Below are positions 1-7,235 of a stretch of 64,000 nucleotides of DNA, in pieces. The notes under the pieces were generated by a model that had not been told where the DNA came from, ran no database searches, and saw only the letters and a program-made list of their open reading frames with translations. A program made the position numbers and the translations under genes. Position 1 is the first letter of the stretch. Each line of letters begins with the position of its first letter. Origin of the DNA: Ewingella americana (lineage in GTDB: Bacteria > Pseudomonadota > Gammaproteobacteria > Enterobacterales > Enterobacteriaceae); assembly GCF_006438725.1 (NCBI RefSeq), contig NZ_RCZD01000012.1, positions 62,682 to 126,681 on the forward strand, read 5' to 3'.

Positions 1-364
1 ACTCACTTCACTCAGCACCCAGGACCTGATCGATCTGGCAAAAATCTGGCCGGGTCAGACCCCGGCTGACTGGCAAGCCACGCTTGCAGGTGATCGGGCA
101 TTATTCGCCGCCGTATTTAACGAACGTATTCTTGGGGCAGTAAAAATCGCACTGAGCGGAGACTCGGCCCAACTGAGCGATTTACTGGTGCGCGAAGTCA
201 CTCGCCGTCGGGGGGTCGGGCTGTATCTGCTGGAAGACTTGCAGGCGCAACTGCCGCAGGTGAAACGCTGGGAGATGAAAGCGGAGCCGGAGGCTGTGCT
301 GGATGCGTTTATGCCAGCTTGTGGATTTCGCAAAATTGCGGGTGGCTGGGAAAGACAGCCCTGA
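1..364 (+). CDS. panM: PanD maturation/regulatory factor PanM, 3' part (5' end outside window)
   Basis: The reading frame is open from base 2 to the TGA at 362-364 and gives about 120 residues with no start in view, so the 5' end lies upstream. The product resembles E. coli PanM (YhhK), a GNAT-fold protein that promotes self-cleavage of aspartate decarboxylase PanD and represses it when bound to CoA. Visible landmarks are the KIWP stretch near the start, FNERILGAVKIALSG, the acetyl-CoA-loop-like VREVTRRRGVGLYLLE segment and the C-terminal GFRKIAGGWE. It is convergent with rpoH and separated from it by a terminator that could serve both. The family assignment is firm; only the beginning is missing. 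Confidence 0.9.
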   Translation, partial: LTSLSTQDLIDLAKIWPGQTPADWQATLAGDRALFAAVFNERILGAVKIALSGDSAQLSDLLVREVTRRRGVGLYLLEDLQAQLPQVKRWEMKAEPEAVLDAFMPACGFRKIAGGWERQP

Positions 365-374
365 ATTTCTGGCA

Positions 375-405
375 TAAAAAAAGCGACCCGAAGGTCGCTT
401 TTTTA
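375..405. terminator. Bidirectional terminator between panM and rpoH
   Basis: The stem AAGCGACC/GGTCGCTT with a GAA loop is flanked by an A run on the left and a T run on the right. It can therefore terminate panM on the + strand and rpoH on the - strand. Confidence 0.85.
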
Positions 406-424
406 CTTTGGAAACGCCGTATTA

Positions 425-1282
425 TCAGGCTTCAATCGCCAGGCGGAGTTTCTTCATGGCGTTCTTTTCTAACTGACGAACACGCTCTGCGGAGACGCCG
501 TACTTGTCGGCCAGCTCCTGCAAGGTGGATTTGTTGTCATCGTCCAGCCAGCGGGCGCGGATGATATCCTGGCTGCGCTCATCCAAACCTTCCATTGCAT
601 AAGAGAGTTTGTCCGTCGCGTCTTTATCCCAGTTATCTTCTTCAATACTTTCTGCAAAGTCTGAACTCTTGTCTTGCAGATAAAGCATCGGTGCCATGGC
701 TGCGCCATCACGTGGTTCGTCGTCCGGGGTTGGGTCAAACGTCATGTCCTGTGCGGCCATGCGTGATTCCATCTCCAGAACGTCTTTGCTGGTCACACCC
801 AGTTCACGGGCAACGTGCTCAACTTCGTCGTGGCTGAACCAACCCAGACGCTGTTTGTTTTTACGCAGGTTGAAGAACAACTTGCGTTGCGCTTTGGTGG
901 TCGCGACTTTCACGATGCGCCAGTTACGCAGCACATATTCGTGAATTTCCGCTTTAATCCAATGCACCGCAAAGGAAACCAGACGCACACCGACTTCAGG
1001 ATTGAAGCGGCGTACCGCTTTCATCAGGCCGATGTTGCCTTCCTGGATAAGGTCAGCCTGTGGCAGACCATAGCCTGAATAGTTGCGGGCAATGTGAGCA
1101 ACAAAGCGCAGGTGAGACAAGATCAGATGTTTCGCTGCCTCCAGATCACCGTCGTAATGCAGCCGTTCAGCCAGCGCCCTTTCTTCCTCTGCGGTGAGCA
1201 TAGGATAAGTATTGGCTGCCCGAATGTAGGCTTCCAGACTACCTTGGGGAACTAATGCTAAAGTTTGCATTTCTTTGGTCAT
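425..1282 (-). CDS. rpoH: RNA polymerase heat-shock sigma factor sigma-32
   Basis: This 285-residue sigma-70-family protein (E. coli RpoH has 284) directs RNA polymerase to heat-shock promoters. Region 2 contains the core-binding and -10 recognition segment ([13 protein letters not shown], about 79-90, then [10 protein letters not shown]). The RpoH-specific box QRKLFFNLR is at 132-140, and the region 4 helix-turn-helix ([20 protein letters not shown]) is near the C-terminus. The start is fixed by a GAGAGG Shine-Dalgarno 7 nt upstream of ATG. It is a single gene between convergent panM and the ftsYEX operon, with its own promoters upstream. In E. coli the mRNA 5' part is an RNA thermometer; I could not fold it here. 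Confidence 0.98.
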   Translation of the reverse strand: MTKEMQTLALVPQGSLEAYIRAANTYPMLTAEEERALAERLHYDGDLEAAKHLILSHLRFVAHIARNYSGYGLPQADLIQEGNIGLMKAVRRFNPEVGVRLVSFAVHWIKAEIHEYVLRNWRIVKVATTKAQRKLFFNLRKNKQRLGWFSHDEVEHVARELGVTSKDVLEMESRMAAQDMTFDPTPDDEPRDGAAMAPMLYLQDKSSDFAESIEEDNWDKDATDKLSYAMEGLDERSQDIIRARWLDDDNKSTLQELADKYGVSAERVRQLEKNAMKKLRLAIEA

Positions 1283-1462
1283 TCAAAGCCTCTCATGTAT
1301 GACGTCATGTAGGTTTTATACTGCGTTGCTGCGGAGTGAATACCGCTTCGCCTTCGTGGCGCACAAACAAAACAACGCAGAGCCCTTCACCGTTTACTGC
1401 TTTATTACTGAATTCTTTTCTGCCCAATGCTTCAGCGTACCGGCTCATACTTTTGCCGTTTT

Positions 1463-1489
1463 TTCGACCGCGAATTTTACATAAAGTTC
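1463..1489 (-). promoter_or_regulatory. Predicted sigmaE promoter of rpoH
   Basis: Read on the - strand, GAACTT (1484-1489) is followed after 16 bp by TCGAA (1463-1467). This matches the extracytoplasmic sigmaE pattern GAACTT-N16-TCtgA and the arrangement of E. coli rpoH P3. It overlaps the sigma70 promoter below. Confidence 0.6.
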
Positions 1490-1503
1490 ATTATTCAATG
1501 CAA
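1474..1503 (-). promoter_or_regulatory. Predicted sigma70 promoter of rpoH (P1-like)
   Basis: On the - strand TTGCAT (1498-1503) and TAAAAT (1474-1479) are 18 bp apart. The TTGCATTGAA start and TAAAATyaCGG end resemble E. coli rpoH P1. The start codon is roughly 190 bp downstream, so the intervening part of the intergenic region (1283-1660) is a long 5' leader in which further promoters may lie. Confidence 0.6.
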
Positions 1504-1659
1504 GAGCCTAGCGACTTTATGTGACGATCAGGCTACCGGATAGGGAATTTGTGCTTTCGGGGAAGAAGAGATGTAAGACGACGTGATAGAGCAACCGATC
1601 TTGCTCTCCCCCTGTGCACAAGATCCTGTACATCAGGGGAAGAGTATATCAAAGAATCG

Positions 1660-2640
1660 CTATTGTGGTGTAAATCGCCGTAAATGTTGTACCGTTGCCA
1701 GCCACGCGGCAATCCAGCCAATCATCGCGGAAATCAGCAGCAGCAACAGGCTTTCGTCCCACGCCAGACCGTGCAGATCAAACGTCGTACCGAAGACTTT
1801 CGCCACCTGCGTCACCACGCTTTCCAGACGTAACACCAGCGCTTCGGAAAGGATCAGTGACAGCAACGCACCACAGAAGCCGAGCATCGCCCCACCGTTA
1901 AGGAACGGACGCAGAATGAAGCCATCAGTGGCGCCAATCAGTTTCATCACGTTGATCGTATCGCGGCGGCTGAAGATACTCAGACGCACACTGTTACCAA
2001 TCACCAGGAAGACCGCGACGATCATCAGTACGCCGATCATTGCCGCTACCTGCCCGACCAGCCCGGTCAGCGCCGCCAGCCGTGCAAACCAACTGTCATC
2101 CATGCGCACTTCGTCAACGCCCTGAACGGCCGCCACGCGGTCACGTAACGTATTGAGCGTCGCAGAGTCCTGGAAATTCATCTTCGGCGTAATGATCGCC
2201 ACAGCGGGCAGCGGGTTTTGCTCCAGCATGTCCATTGCGCCACCAAAGCCTGACCAGTTGCGGAACTCGCCCATGGCTTCGTCACGCGACAGATAATTCA
2301 CTTTCTCAACGCCCGCTTCCGCTTTCAATGCCTTAATCACATTTTCGGCCGCGTTGTCGTCGAGTGCTTTGTCGAGATACACCGTCAGCTGTGGCGTCGG
2401 ATACCACTGCTCAGCGGCAGTACTGACGTTTTTCCACACCAGGTAACAGACGCTTGGCAGCGTCAGGGAAATCGCGATCACCATGACAGTCAGCAGCGTC
2501 GCCAGCGGCTGACGCATCATGTCCGCCAGGGCGTTCATCCATGCGTAACGCCACTGTTCACGCCAGCCGCCCTGCAAGGCTTTACTTTTAGCGGCGCGGG
2601 CGCTTTTGGCGGTTTTCGCCGGGTTAGGGCTATTGGCCAT
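1660..2640 (-). CDS. ftsX: Cell-division ABC transporter-like membrane subunit FtsX
   Basis: FtsX works with FtsE at the division septum to activate periplasmic peptidoglycan hydrolases through EnvC. The 326-residue protein has a basic cytoplasmic N-terminus, a first membrane segment around residues 44-66, a periplasmic domain of about 125 residues, then three hydrophobic segments (about 200-220, 250-275, 295-318), the usual FtsX topology. It is somewhat shorter than the 352-residue E. coli protein, with the difference in the N-terminal tail. The ATG overlaps the end of ftsE by 11 bp and has a GGGGAG Shine-Dalgarno inside ftsE, so translation is probably coupled. Confidence 0.96.
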   Translation of the reverse strand: MANSPNPAKTAKSARAAKSKALQGGWREQWRYAWMNALADMMRQPLATLLTVMVIAISLTLPSVCYLVWKNVSTAAEQWYPTPQLTVYLDKALDDNAAENVIKALKAEAGVEKVNYLSRDEAMGEFRNWSGFGGAMDMLEQNPLPAVAIITPKMNFQDSATLNTLRDRVAAVQGVDEVRMDDSWFARLAALTGLVGQVAAMIGVLMIVAVFLVIGNSVRLSIFSRRDTINVMKLIGATDGFILRPFLNGGAMLGFCGALLSLILSEALVLRLESVVTQVAKVFGTTFDLHGLAWDESLLLLLISAMIGWIAAWLATVQHLRRFTPQ

Positions 2641-3301
2641 AATGTGCGCTCCCCGCCATGCGACCCTGACTGAGTGTCAGCGTCCGGTAATTACGACGGG
2701 CGATCAGTGCCATGTCATGTGTTGCCATCAAAACAGTAACGCCGACGCGGTTGAACTCTTCAAACAGGCGCAAAATGCCTTCTGACAGTGCGTCGTCAAG
2801 GTTACCGGTGGGTTCATCAGCCAGTAACACCGCCGGTTTGTTCACCACCGCACGGGCAATACCCACGCGCTGTTGTTCACCGCCGGAGAGCTGGATCGGG
2901 AAGTTTTTGGCTTTATCGAGCAGACCCACTTTATCCAGTGCCGCTGAAACACGACGCCGAATATCTTCACTGCTGGCACCGGCGATAATCAGCGGCATCG
3001 CCACGTTGTCATACACGGTGCGATCGAGCAGCAGGTGATGGTCCTGGAAAATCATGCCGATCTGGCGGCGTAAAAAAGGGACTTCACGCGATTTCAGACG
3101 GCTGATGTCATGACCGCCGAATAAAATGTGTCCGGCGCTCGGGCGTTCAATTCCGCATATCAGTTTCAGCAGGGTACTTTTACCGGCACCAGAATGCCCC
3201 GTCAGAAAGGCCATTTCTGCCTGCTGGATGTGAAAATCGACGCCCTGCAGCGCCTGTCGCCCGCCTAGATAAGCTTTACTGACCTGTTCAAAGCGAATCA
3301 T
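2630..3301 (-). CDS. ftsE: Cell-division ATP-binding protein FtsE
   Basis: This 223-residue ABC ATPase partners FtsX (E. coli FtsE has 222). Walker [10 protein letters not shown] is at residues 35-43, the ABC signature [14 protein letters not shown] and Walker [13 protein letters not shown] follow, and the His switch is in MATHD. ATP hydrolysis drives conformational change in FtsX rather than substrate transport. It starts 5 bp after the ftsY stop and overlaps ftsX, giving the classical ftsY-ftsE-ftsX operon on the - strand. Confidence 0.98.
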   Translation of the reverse strand: MIRFEQVSKAYLGGRQALQGVDFHIQQAEMAFLTGHSGAGKSTLLKLICGIERPSAGHILFGGHDISRLKSREVPFLRRQIGMIFQDHHLLLDRTVYDNVAMPLIIAGASSEDIRRRVSAALDKVGLLDKAKNFPIQLSGGEQQRVGIARAVVNKPAVLLADEPTGNLDDALSEGILRLFEEFNRVGVTVLMATHDMALIARRNYRTLTLSQGRMAGSAHYGQ

Positions 3302-3306
3302 CCGTA

Positions 3307-4791
3307 TTAATCCTCTCGGGCAAAAAGTGCCTCAATAAAATCGTCAGCCTTAAACGGCCGTAAATCTTCAATGCCTTCACCCATACCGATATAGCGGATA
3401 GGGATTTCGAACTGATCGGCAATGGCAAATATCACGCCGCCTTTGGCGGTACCGTCCAGTTTAGTCAATGTAATACCGGTGAGACCCACGGCTTCATTGA
3501 ATAATTTCGCCTGACTGACCGCGTTCTGGCCCGTACTGGCATCAAGCGTCAGCATAACCTCATGGGGGGCGTCTTCGTCCAGTTTTTTCATGACCCGGAC
3601 AATCTTCTTCAGCTCTTCCATCAGGTGCGCTTTGTTCTGTAAACGCCCGGCGGTGTCGGCAATCAGCACATCGACGTTACGGGCCTTAGCAGCCTGAATT
3701 GCATCGAAAATCACTGAGGCGGAATCCGCGCCGGTGTGCTGGGCGATCACCGGGATCTTGTTGCGCTGGCCCCAGATCTGGAGCTGCTCTACCGCCGCCG
3801 CGCGGAAGGTATCACCGGCTGCCAGCATGACGGATTTGCCCTGCGCTTCAAACTGGCGCGCCATTTTGCCGATGGTGGTGGTTTTACCGACACCGTTAAC
3901 ACCGACCATTAAAATGACAAACGGAGTTTTACCACTGACATCCAGGGGTTGATCCACCTTCGCCAGAATTTCGGACATCTCTTCCTTCAGCTTGCCATAC
4001 AGCGCATCGGCATCTTTTAACTGTTTGCGGCTGGCATGTTCGGTCAGCGAGGTAATGATTTTTCGGGTGGTTTCAACGCCAACGTCGGCGATGATCAACT
4101 GCTCTTCCAGCTCTTCGAAGAGATCATCGTCGATCTTCTTACCGCGGAACAACCCGACAAATCCGGATCCCAAATTTTCTTTGGTTTTCACCAGGCTGCG
4201 TTTCAGACGTGCAAAGAAACCCTCTTTGGTCGGGCGTTCCTGCTCGGTTTCAACGGCTGGCAGTGTAATGATGGGGTCAAGCGCCACCGGTAGTGGCTCT
4301 TCCGCCAGGCTATCGTCGATAACATCCAGCGCGTCCTGACGAACATCAGCGGCGATCTCAACGTCTGACTCGACAAACTCTTCAGCCACCGGTTCATGCT
4401 GCGCGGCGGCAACCTGCTCCGTGACCGCCACAATGTCTTCAGCCAGTTGGACAGAAGCAAGTTCCTTGGCAACAGGCTGTGGCTCAGCCGCTGGGGCCGG
4501 GATTTCATGCACAGGTTCGAAAGCAGGTTCGATTTCTGCGGCAGCTTCCACGGTGGAGGTGGCATCCCATTCGCCGGGGTGATTTTCAACCGGTACACCC
4601 GGCGCTTCGGCGTGTTCAATTTCAGGTTCTGCTGCAACGGGCTGTTCTTCTATACCCGCTATACCCGCCGTTTCAGGGGAGTTCTCTTCAATCCCCGGTT
4701 TTTCAACGCGGGTCTCTTCTTTCTGCTGTTCTTCTTCCTGACGGCCACGGCCAAACCAGGAGAAAAACCCGCGTTTTTTATCTTTTGCCAT
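3307..4791 (-). CDS. ftsY: Signal recognition particle receptor FtsY
   Basis: FtsY is the SRP receptor that docks ribosomes translating inner-membrane proteins. The 494 residues comprise a long acidic A domain (about residues 15-195, rich in Glu, Ala and Pro) followed by the NG GTPase. GTPase motifs are GVNGVGKTTTIGKMA (G1), DTAGRLQNK (G3) and TKLDGTAKGG (G4/G5). The C-terminus has the conserved GEGIEDLRPF segment. It is first in the ftsYEX operon; a GGAG Shine-Dalgarno lies about 12 nt before the ATG. The A-domain composition varies between species and explains the small length difference from E. coli (497). Confidence 0.98.
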   Translation of the reverse strand: MAKDKKRGFFSWFGRGRQEEEQQKEETRVEKPGIEENSPETAGIAGIEEQPVAAEPEIEHAEAPGVPVENHPGEWDATSTVEAAAEIEPAFEPVHEIPAPAAEPQPVAKELASVQLAEDIVAVTEQVAAAQHEPVAEEFVESDVEIAADVRQDALDVIDDSLAEEPLPVALDPIITLPAVETEQERPTKEGFFARLKRSLVKTKENLGSGFVGLFRGKKIDDDLFEELEEQLIIADVGVETTRKIITSLTEHASRKQLKDADALYGKLKEEMSEILAKVDQPLDVSGKTPFVILMVGVNGVGKTTTIGKMARQFEAQGKSVMLAAGDTFRAAAVEQLQIWGQRNKIPVIAQHTGADSASVIFDAIQAAKARNVDVLIADTAGRLQNKAHLMEELKKIVRVMKKLDEDAPHEVMLTLDASTGQNAVSQAKLFNEAVGLTGITLTKLDGTAKGGVIFAIADQFEIPIRYIGMGEGIEDLRPFKADDFIEALFARED

Positions 4792-5043
4792 TTTACAACT
4801 TCACTCCTCGCCGTTAATTCAGGGCGAACGGATTGTTAATAAGGTAATGCCCGCAGTCTATCACTTTCCTATAAGGCTACACACCCGCCTGTTGATTTGT
4901 GGAGGGTATTCAATCAATACCTAAAATCGTTCGAGTGACGGTGAGAAGGGTATAAAGATTTGCCGCAGGCCGACACACCGGTAGAATAGCCACCCATTGA
5001 TTTACCACGCCGCCATCACGGTTGCGTATTATTGAAGCGAGCT

Positions 5044-5649
5044 ATGGCTAAAAAACCTAACACCCCCGCTGCGGGTCAAATCCGTCTGATTGGCGGCCAA
5101 TGGCGTGGACGCAAGCTGCCGGTACCAAACAGCCCAGGCTTACGCCCTACCACCGATCGCGTGCGCGAAACCCTATTTAACTGGCTGGCCCCCGTTATTC
5201 GTGGTGCGCACTGTCTGGATTGTTTCGCCGGCAGCGGCGCGCTCGGTCTTGAAGCGTTGTCACGCTATGCGGCCAGCGCCACCCTGCTGGAATTTGAGCG
5301 TCCGGTCGCCCAGCAACTGGAGAAAAACCTGGCGCTGCTCAATGCCACCGGTGCGAAGGTATTCAACGCCAACACGCTGAACTGGCTGGCGAAAACAGGT
5401 ACGCCGTTTGACGTGGTGTTTGTCGACCCACCGTTTCGCAAAGGGATTCTGCAAGAGACGCTGCTCCTGCTGGAACAACAGGGCTGGCTGGCGGATGAAG
5501 CCTGGATTTATGTCGAAGCGGAAGTGGAGCACGGCGCCATTCCGGTTCCTGCCAGCTGGCGTCTGCATCGGGAAAAGGTCGCCGGACAGGTCGCCTACCG
5601 TCTTTATCATCGAGATACCTCGCCAACGTCTGGCGAACAGGAGCAGTAA
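5044..5649 (+). CDS. rsmD: 16S rRNA (guanine-966-N2)-methyltransferase RsmD
   Basis: RsmD methylates G966 of 16S rRNA in the assembled small subunit using S-adenosylmethionine. The 201-residue product (E. coli 198) shows the N-terminal IRLIGGQWRGRKLPVP segment, the SAM-binding CLDCFAGSGALGLEALSRYA motif and the catalytic DPPF in VFVDPPFRKG. I chose ATG 5044 over an in-frame TTG at 5032 because alignment with the family begins there. It is divergent from ftsY across about 250 bp that must hold both promoters, and is followed 1 nt later by yhhL. Confidence 0.96.
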   Translation: MAKKPNTPAAGQIRLIGGQWRGRKLPVPNSPGLRPTTDRVRETLFNWLAPVIRGAHCLDCFAGSGALGLEALSRYAASATLLEFERPVAQQLEKNLALLNATGAKVFNANTLNWLAKTGTPFDVVFVDPPFRKGILQETLLLLEQQGWLADEAWIYVEAEVEHGAIPVPASWRLHREKVAGQVAYRLYHRDTSPTSGEQEQ

Positions 5650-5650
5650 A

Positions 5651-5929
5651 ATGTTAATCAATGTTGGTCGGTTATTAATGCTGTGTATCTGGGGTTTCCT
5701 GCTGTTCAATATCATTCACCCGTTTCCCAAACCGATGAAATACTTTCTGGATGTGGCGATGGTGTTCATGTTCTTCATGCACGGTTTGCAGGTCATGCTG
5801 CTCAAGGCTACCCAGGGGAAGGACCAGACCAAAATTGGCACCTGGCTGCAGGTGCGCATCTTTTTATTTGGCGTGTTTGAACTGCTGGCGTGGCAGAAAA
5901 AACAGCCCCCGCTGCCTGGCCGCAAATAG
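5651..5929 (+). CDS. yhhL: DUF1145 family small membrane protein YhhL
   Basis: The 92-residue protein has two predicted membrane segments, around residues 7-25 (MLCIWGFLLFNIIHPF) and 33-52, and the conserved FLFGVFELLAWQKK near the C-terminus. Its function is not known. It begins one base after the rsmD stop codon and is surely cotranscribed with it, as in E. coli. Confidence 0.9.
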   Translation: MLINVGRLLMLCIWGFLLFNIIHPFPKPMKYFLDVAMVFMFFMHGLQVMLLKATQGKDQTKIGTWLQVRIFLFGVFELLAWQKKQPPLPGRK

Positions 5930-5960
5930 CAGCGTTGTACCCGTTTAAAATACAAAGGGT

Positions 5961-6332
5961 TTATGGTTTTTGTGCGGCGTCCTGCGGCCTAAAAGCGATA
6001 AACCGCTTCCCCTTCACGCTCAGCACGCCTTGCTGCCCTTTAGCCAGCTGGTCATAGGCCTGCGGCTCCAGCGTCAGCTTAATTTGCGCTCCGCCGTTTA
6101 ACGGCTTGAAGTACGCTTCATACTTCCTCTCTTCCACCGGGATCTTTTCCCGCTGGCGCGATCGCCGGTTGGGTGACAACCAGTCACGTTTGGCCGTGAC
6201 TTCGACCATCACATCGCGCTGAGGCGCGGCATCGTTGTTGGCATTCTCACGACGCTGATGGAAATACTGACGGATGGCGAAGATGGCGATGGCCACCACA
6301 ACCAGCAAAATAATCAGCGGCGGTTTGTTCAT
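5961..6332 (-). CDS. yhhM: DUF2500 family protein YhhM
   Basis: The 123-residue product has one N-terminal membrane anchor (residues 4-21, PPLIILLVVVAIAIFAIR) and a charged soluble domain predicted to lie in the periplasm. VMVEVTAKR and GVLSVKGKRFIAF are characteristic of the DUF2500 family. Function is unknown. It is convergent with yhhL and divergent from yhhN. Confidence 0.88.
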   Translation of the reverse strand: MNKPPLIILLVVVAIAIFAIRQYFHQRRENANNDAAPQRDVMVEVTAKRDWLSPNRRSRQREKIPVEERKYEAYFKPLNGGAQIKLTLEPQAYDQLAKGQQGVLSVKGKRFIAFRPQDAAQKP

Positions 6333-6480
6333 AGTGCATATTTCATCTCAGATGACAGGGGATTCTGATTGTAGACGAAGGCCCCGATCTCCTACACTGA
6401 AAACCATGCAGGAAAGCAGGAAGCCCTTTCCTAACAGGCAGAACCTTGCTTACGTTTTATTTTTTAAAAAAGGATAAACA

Positions 6481-7107
6481 ATGAGTTGGCCATTTCTTGC
6501 CGTATTTTTCTCAGGCTGGCTGTTCGTCGATGCCAGTTATCGTGGGCCGCGCTGGCAACGCTGGCTGTTTAAACCCGTCACCCTTTTACTGCTGCTGCTG
6601 TTAGCCTGGCAGGCACCGGTTCTTAACGTCTACAGCTACCTGATTTTGCTGGGTCTCGCGGCCACACTGGTGGCCGATGGGCTGCTGTTGCTGCCGGAAG
6701 AGCGTTTTCTTTACGCCATTGGCGCCTTTTTCCTGTCGCATCTGCTCTATACGCTGAGTTTCGCCAGCCAGATGACGCTGACGTTCTTCTGGCCGTTACC
6801 GCTGGCGTTGATCGTCATTGGGGCTTTGCTGCTGGCGGTGATCTGGTCACGGCTGGCAGAAATGCGCTGGGCGGTGTCGACCTATATCGCCATGACGCTG
6901 CTGATGGTGTGGCTGGCGGGGGAACAATATTTCGCCCGCAGTACCGATCTGGCCTTTTCTCTGTTGTGCGGTACGGTTCTGCTGTTGCTGGGTAACGTGG
7001 TCTGGCTGGTCAGCCGCTACCGCATCACGTTCCGGGCATCGGATGCTATCGTCGCCGCCTGCTATTTCGGTGGCCATTTTCTGATTGTGCGTTCGCTCTA
7101 TCTTTAA
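6481..7107 (+). CDS. yhhN: TMEM86/YhhN family integral membrane protein
   Basis: The 208-residue protein is almost entirely hydrophobic, with about seven to eight membrane segments, and matches the YhhN/TMEM86 family. Animal TMEM86B is a lysoplasmalogenase; whether the bacterial protein has this activity is unproven. Conserved features are the Asp in [12 protein letters not shown] and the C-terminal [15 protein letters not shown]. The start follows an AAAAGGA Shine-Dalgarno. A terminator separates it from zntA. Confidence 0.9.
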   Translation: MSWPFLAVFFSGWLFVDASYRGPRWQRWLFKPVTLLLLLLLAWQAPVLNVYSYLILLGLAATLVADGLLLLPEERFLYAIGAFFLSHLLYTLSFASQMTLTFFWPLPLALIVIGALLLAVIWSRLAEMRWAVSTYIAMTLLMVWLAGEQYFARSTDLAFSLLCGTVLLLLGNVVWLVSRYRITFRASDAIVAACYFGGHFLIVRSLYL

Positions 7108-7119
7108 CCGATCCTTTCA

Positions 7120-7145
7120 GGCGAAACTGCCCGGTTTCGCCTTTT
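7120..7145 (+). terminator. Terminator after yhhN
   Basis: The stem AGGCGAAAC/GTTTCGCCT with a short loop is followed by a T run, 12 bp past the yhhN stop. Confidence 0.75.
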
Positions 7146-7168
7146 ACTTACGCACCGTTATTTTCCTC

Positions 7169-7200
7169 TTGACCCTGGAGTCAACTCCAGGCTGTAGACT
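7169..7200 (+). promoter_or_regulatory. ZntR-type (MerR family) zinc-responsive promoter of zntA
   Basis: TTGACC (7169-7174) and TAGACT (7195-7200) are separated by 20 bp, the over-long spacer typical of MerR-family promoters. The spacer holds the dyad CTGGAGTCAACTCCAG, nearly the same as the E. coli ZntR operator. ZntR would distort this DNA when it binds Zn, Cd or Pb. The zntR gene is not in this window. Confidence 0.9.
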
Positions 7201-7235
7201 GTAAGCAATCCCACTCTGGTTCGACAGGAGTTCTT

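Noticed and set aside
1598-1650. Hairpins just after ftsX on the - strand (GAGCAA/TTGCTC and CCCCTG/CAGGGG)
   Set aside because: No T tract follows, so they are not called as a terminator.
5408-5700. Long frame that runs from inside rsmD into yhhL
   Set aside because: The upstream half lacks similarity and overlaps rsmD; the real gene starts at ATG 5651 right after the rsmD stop.
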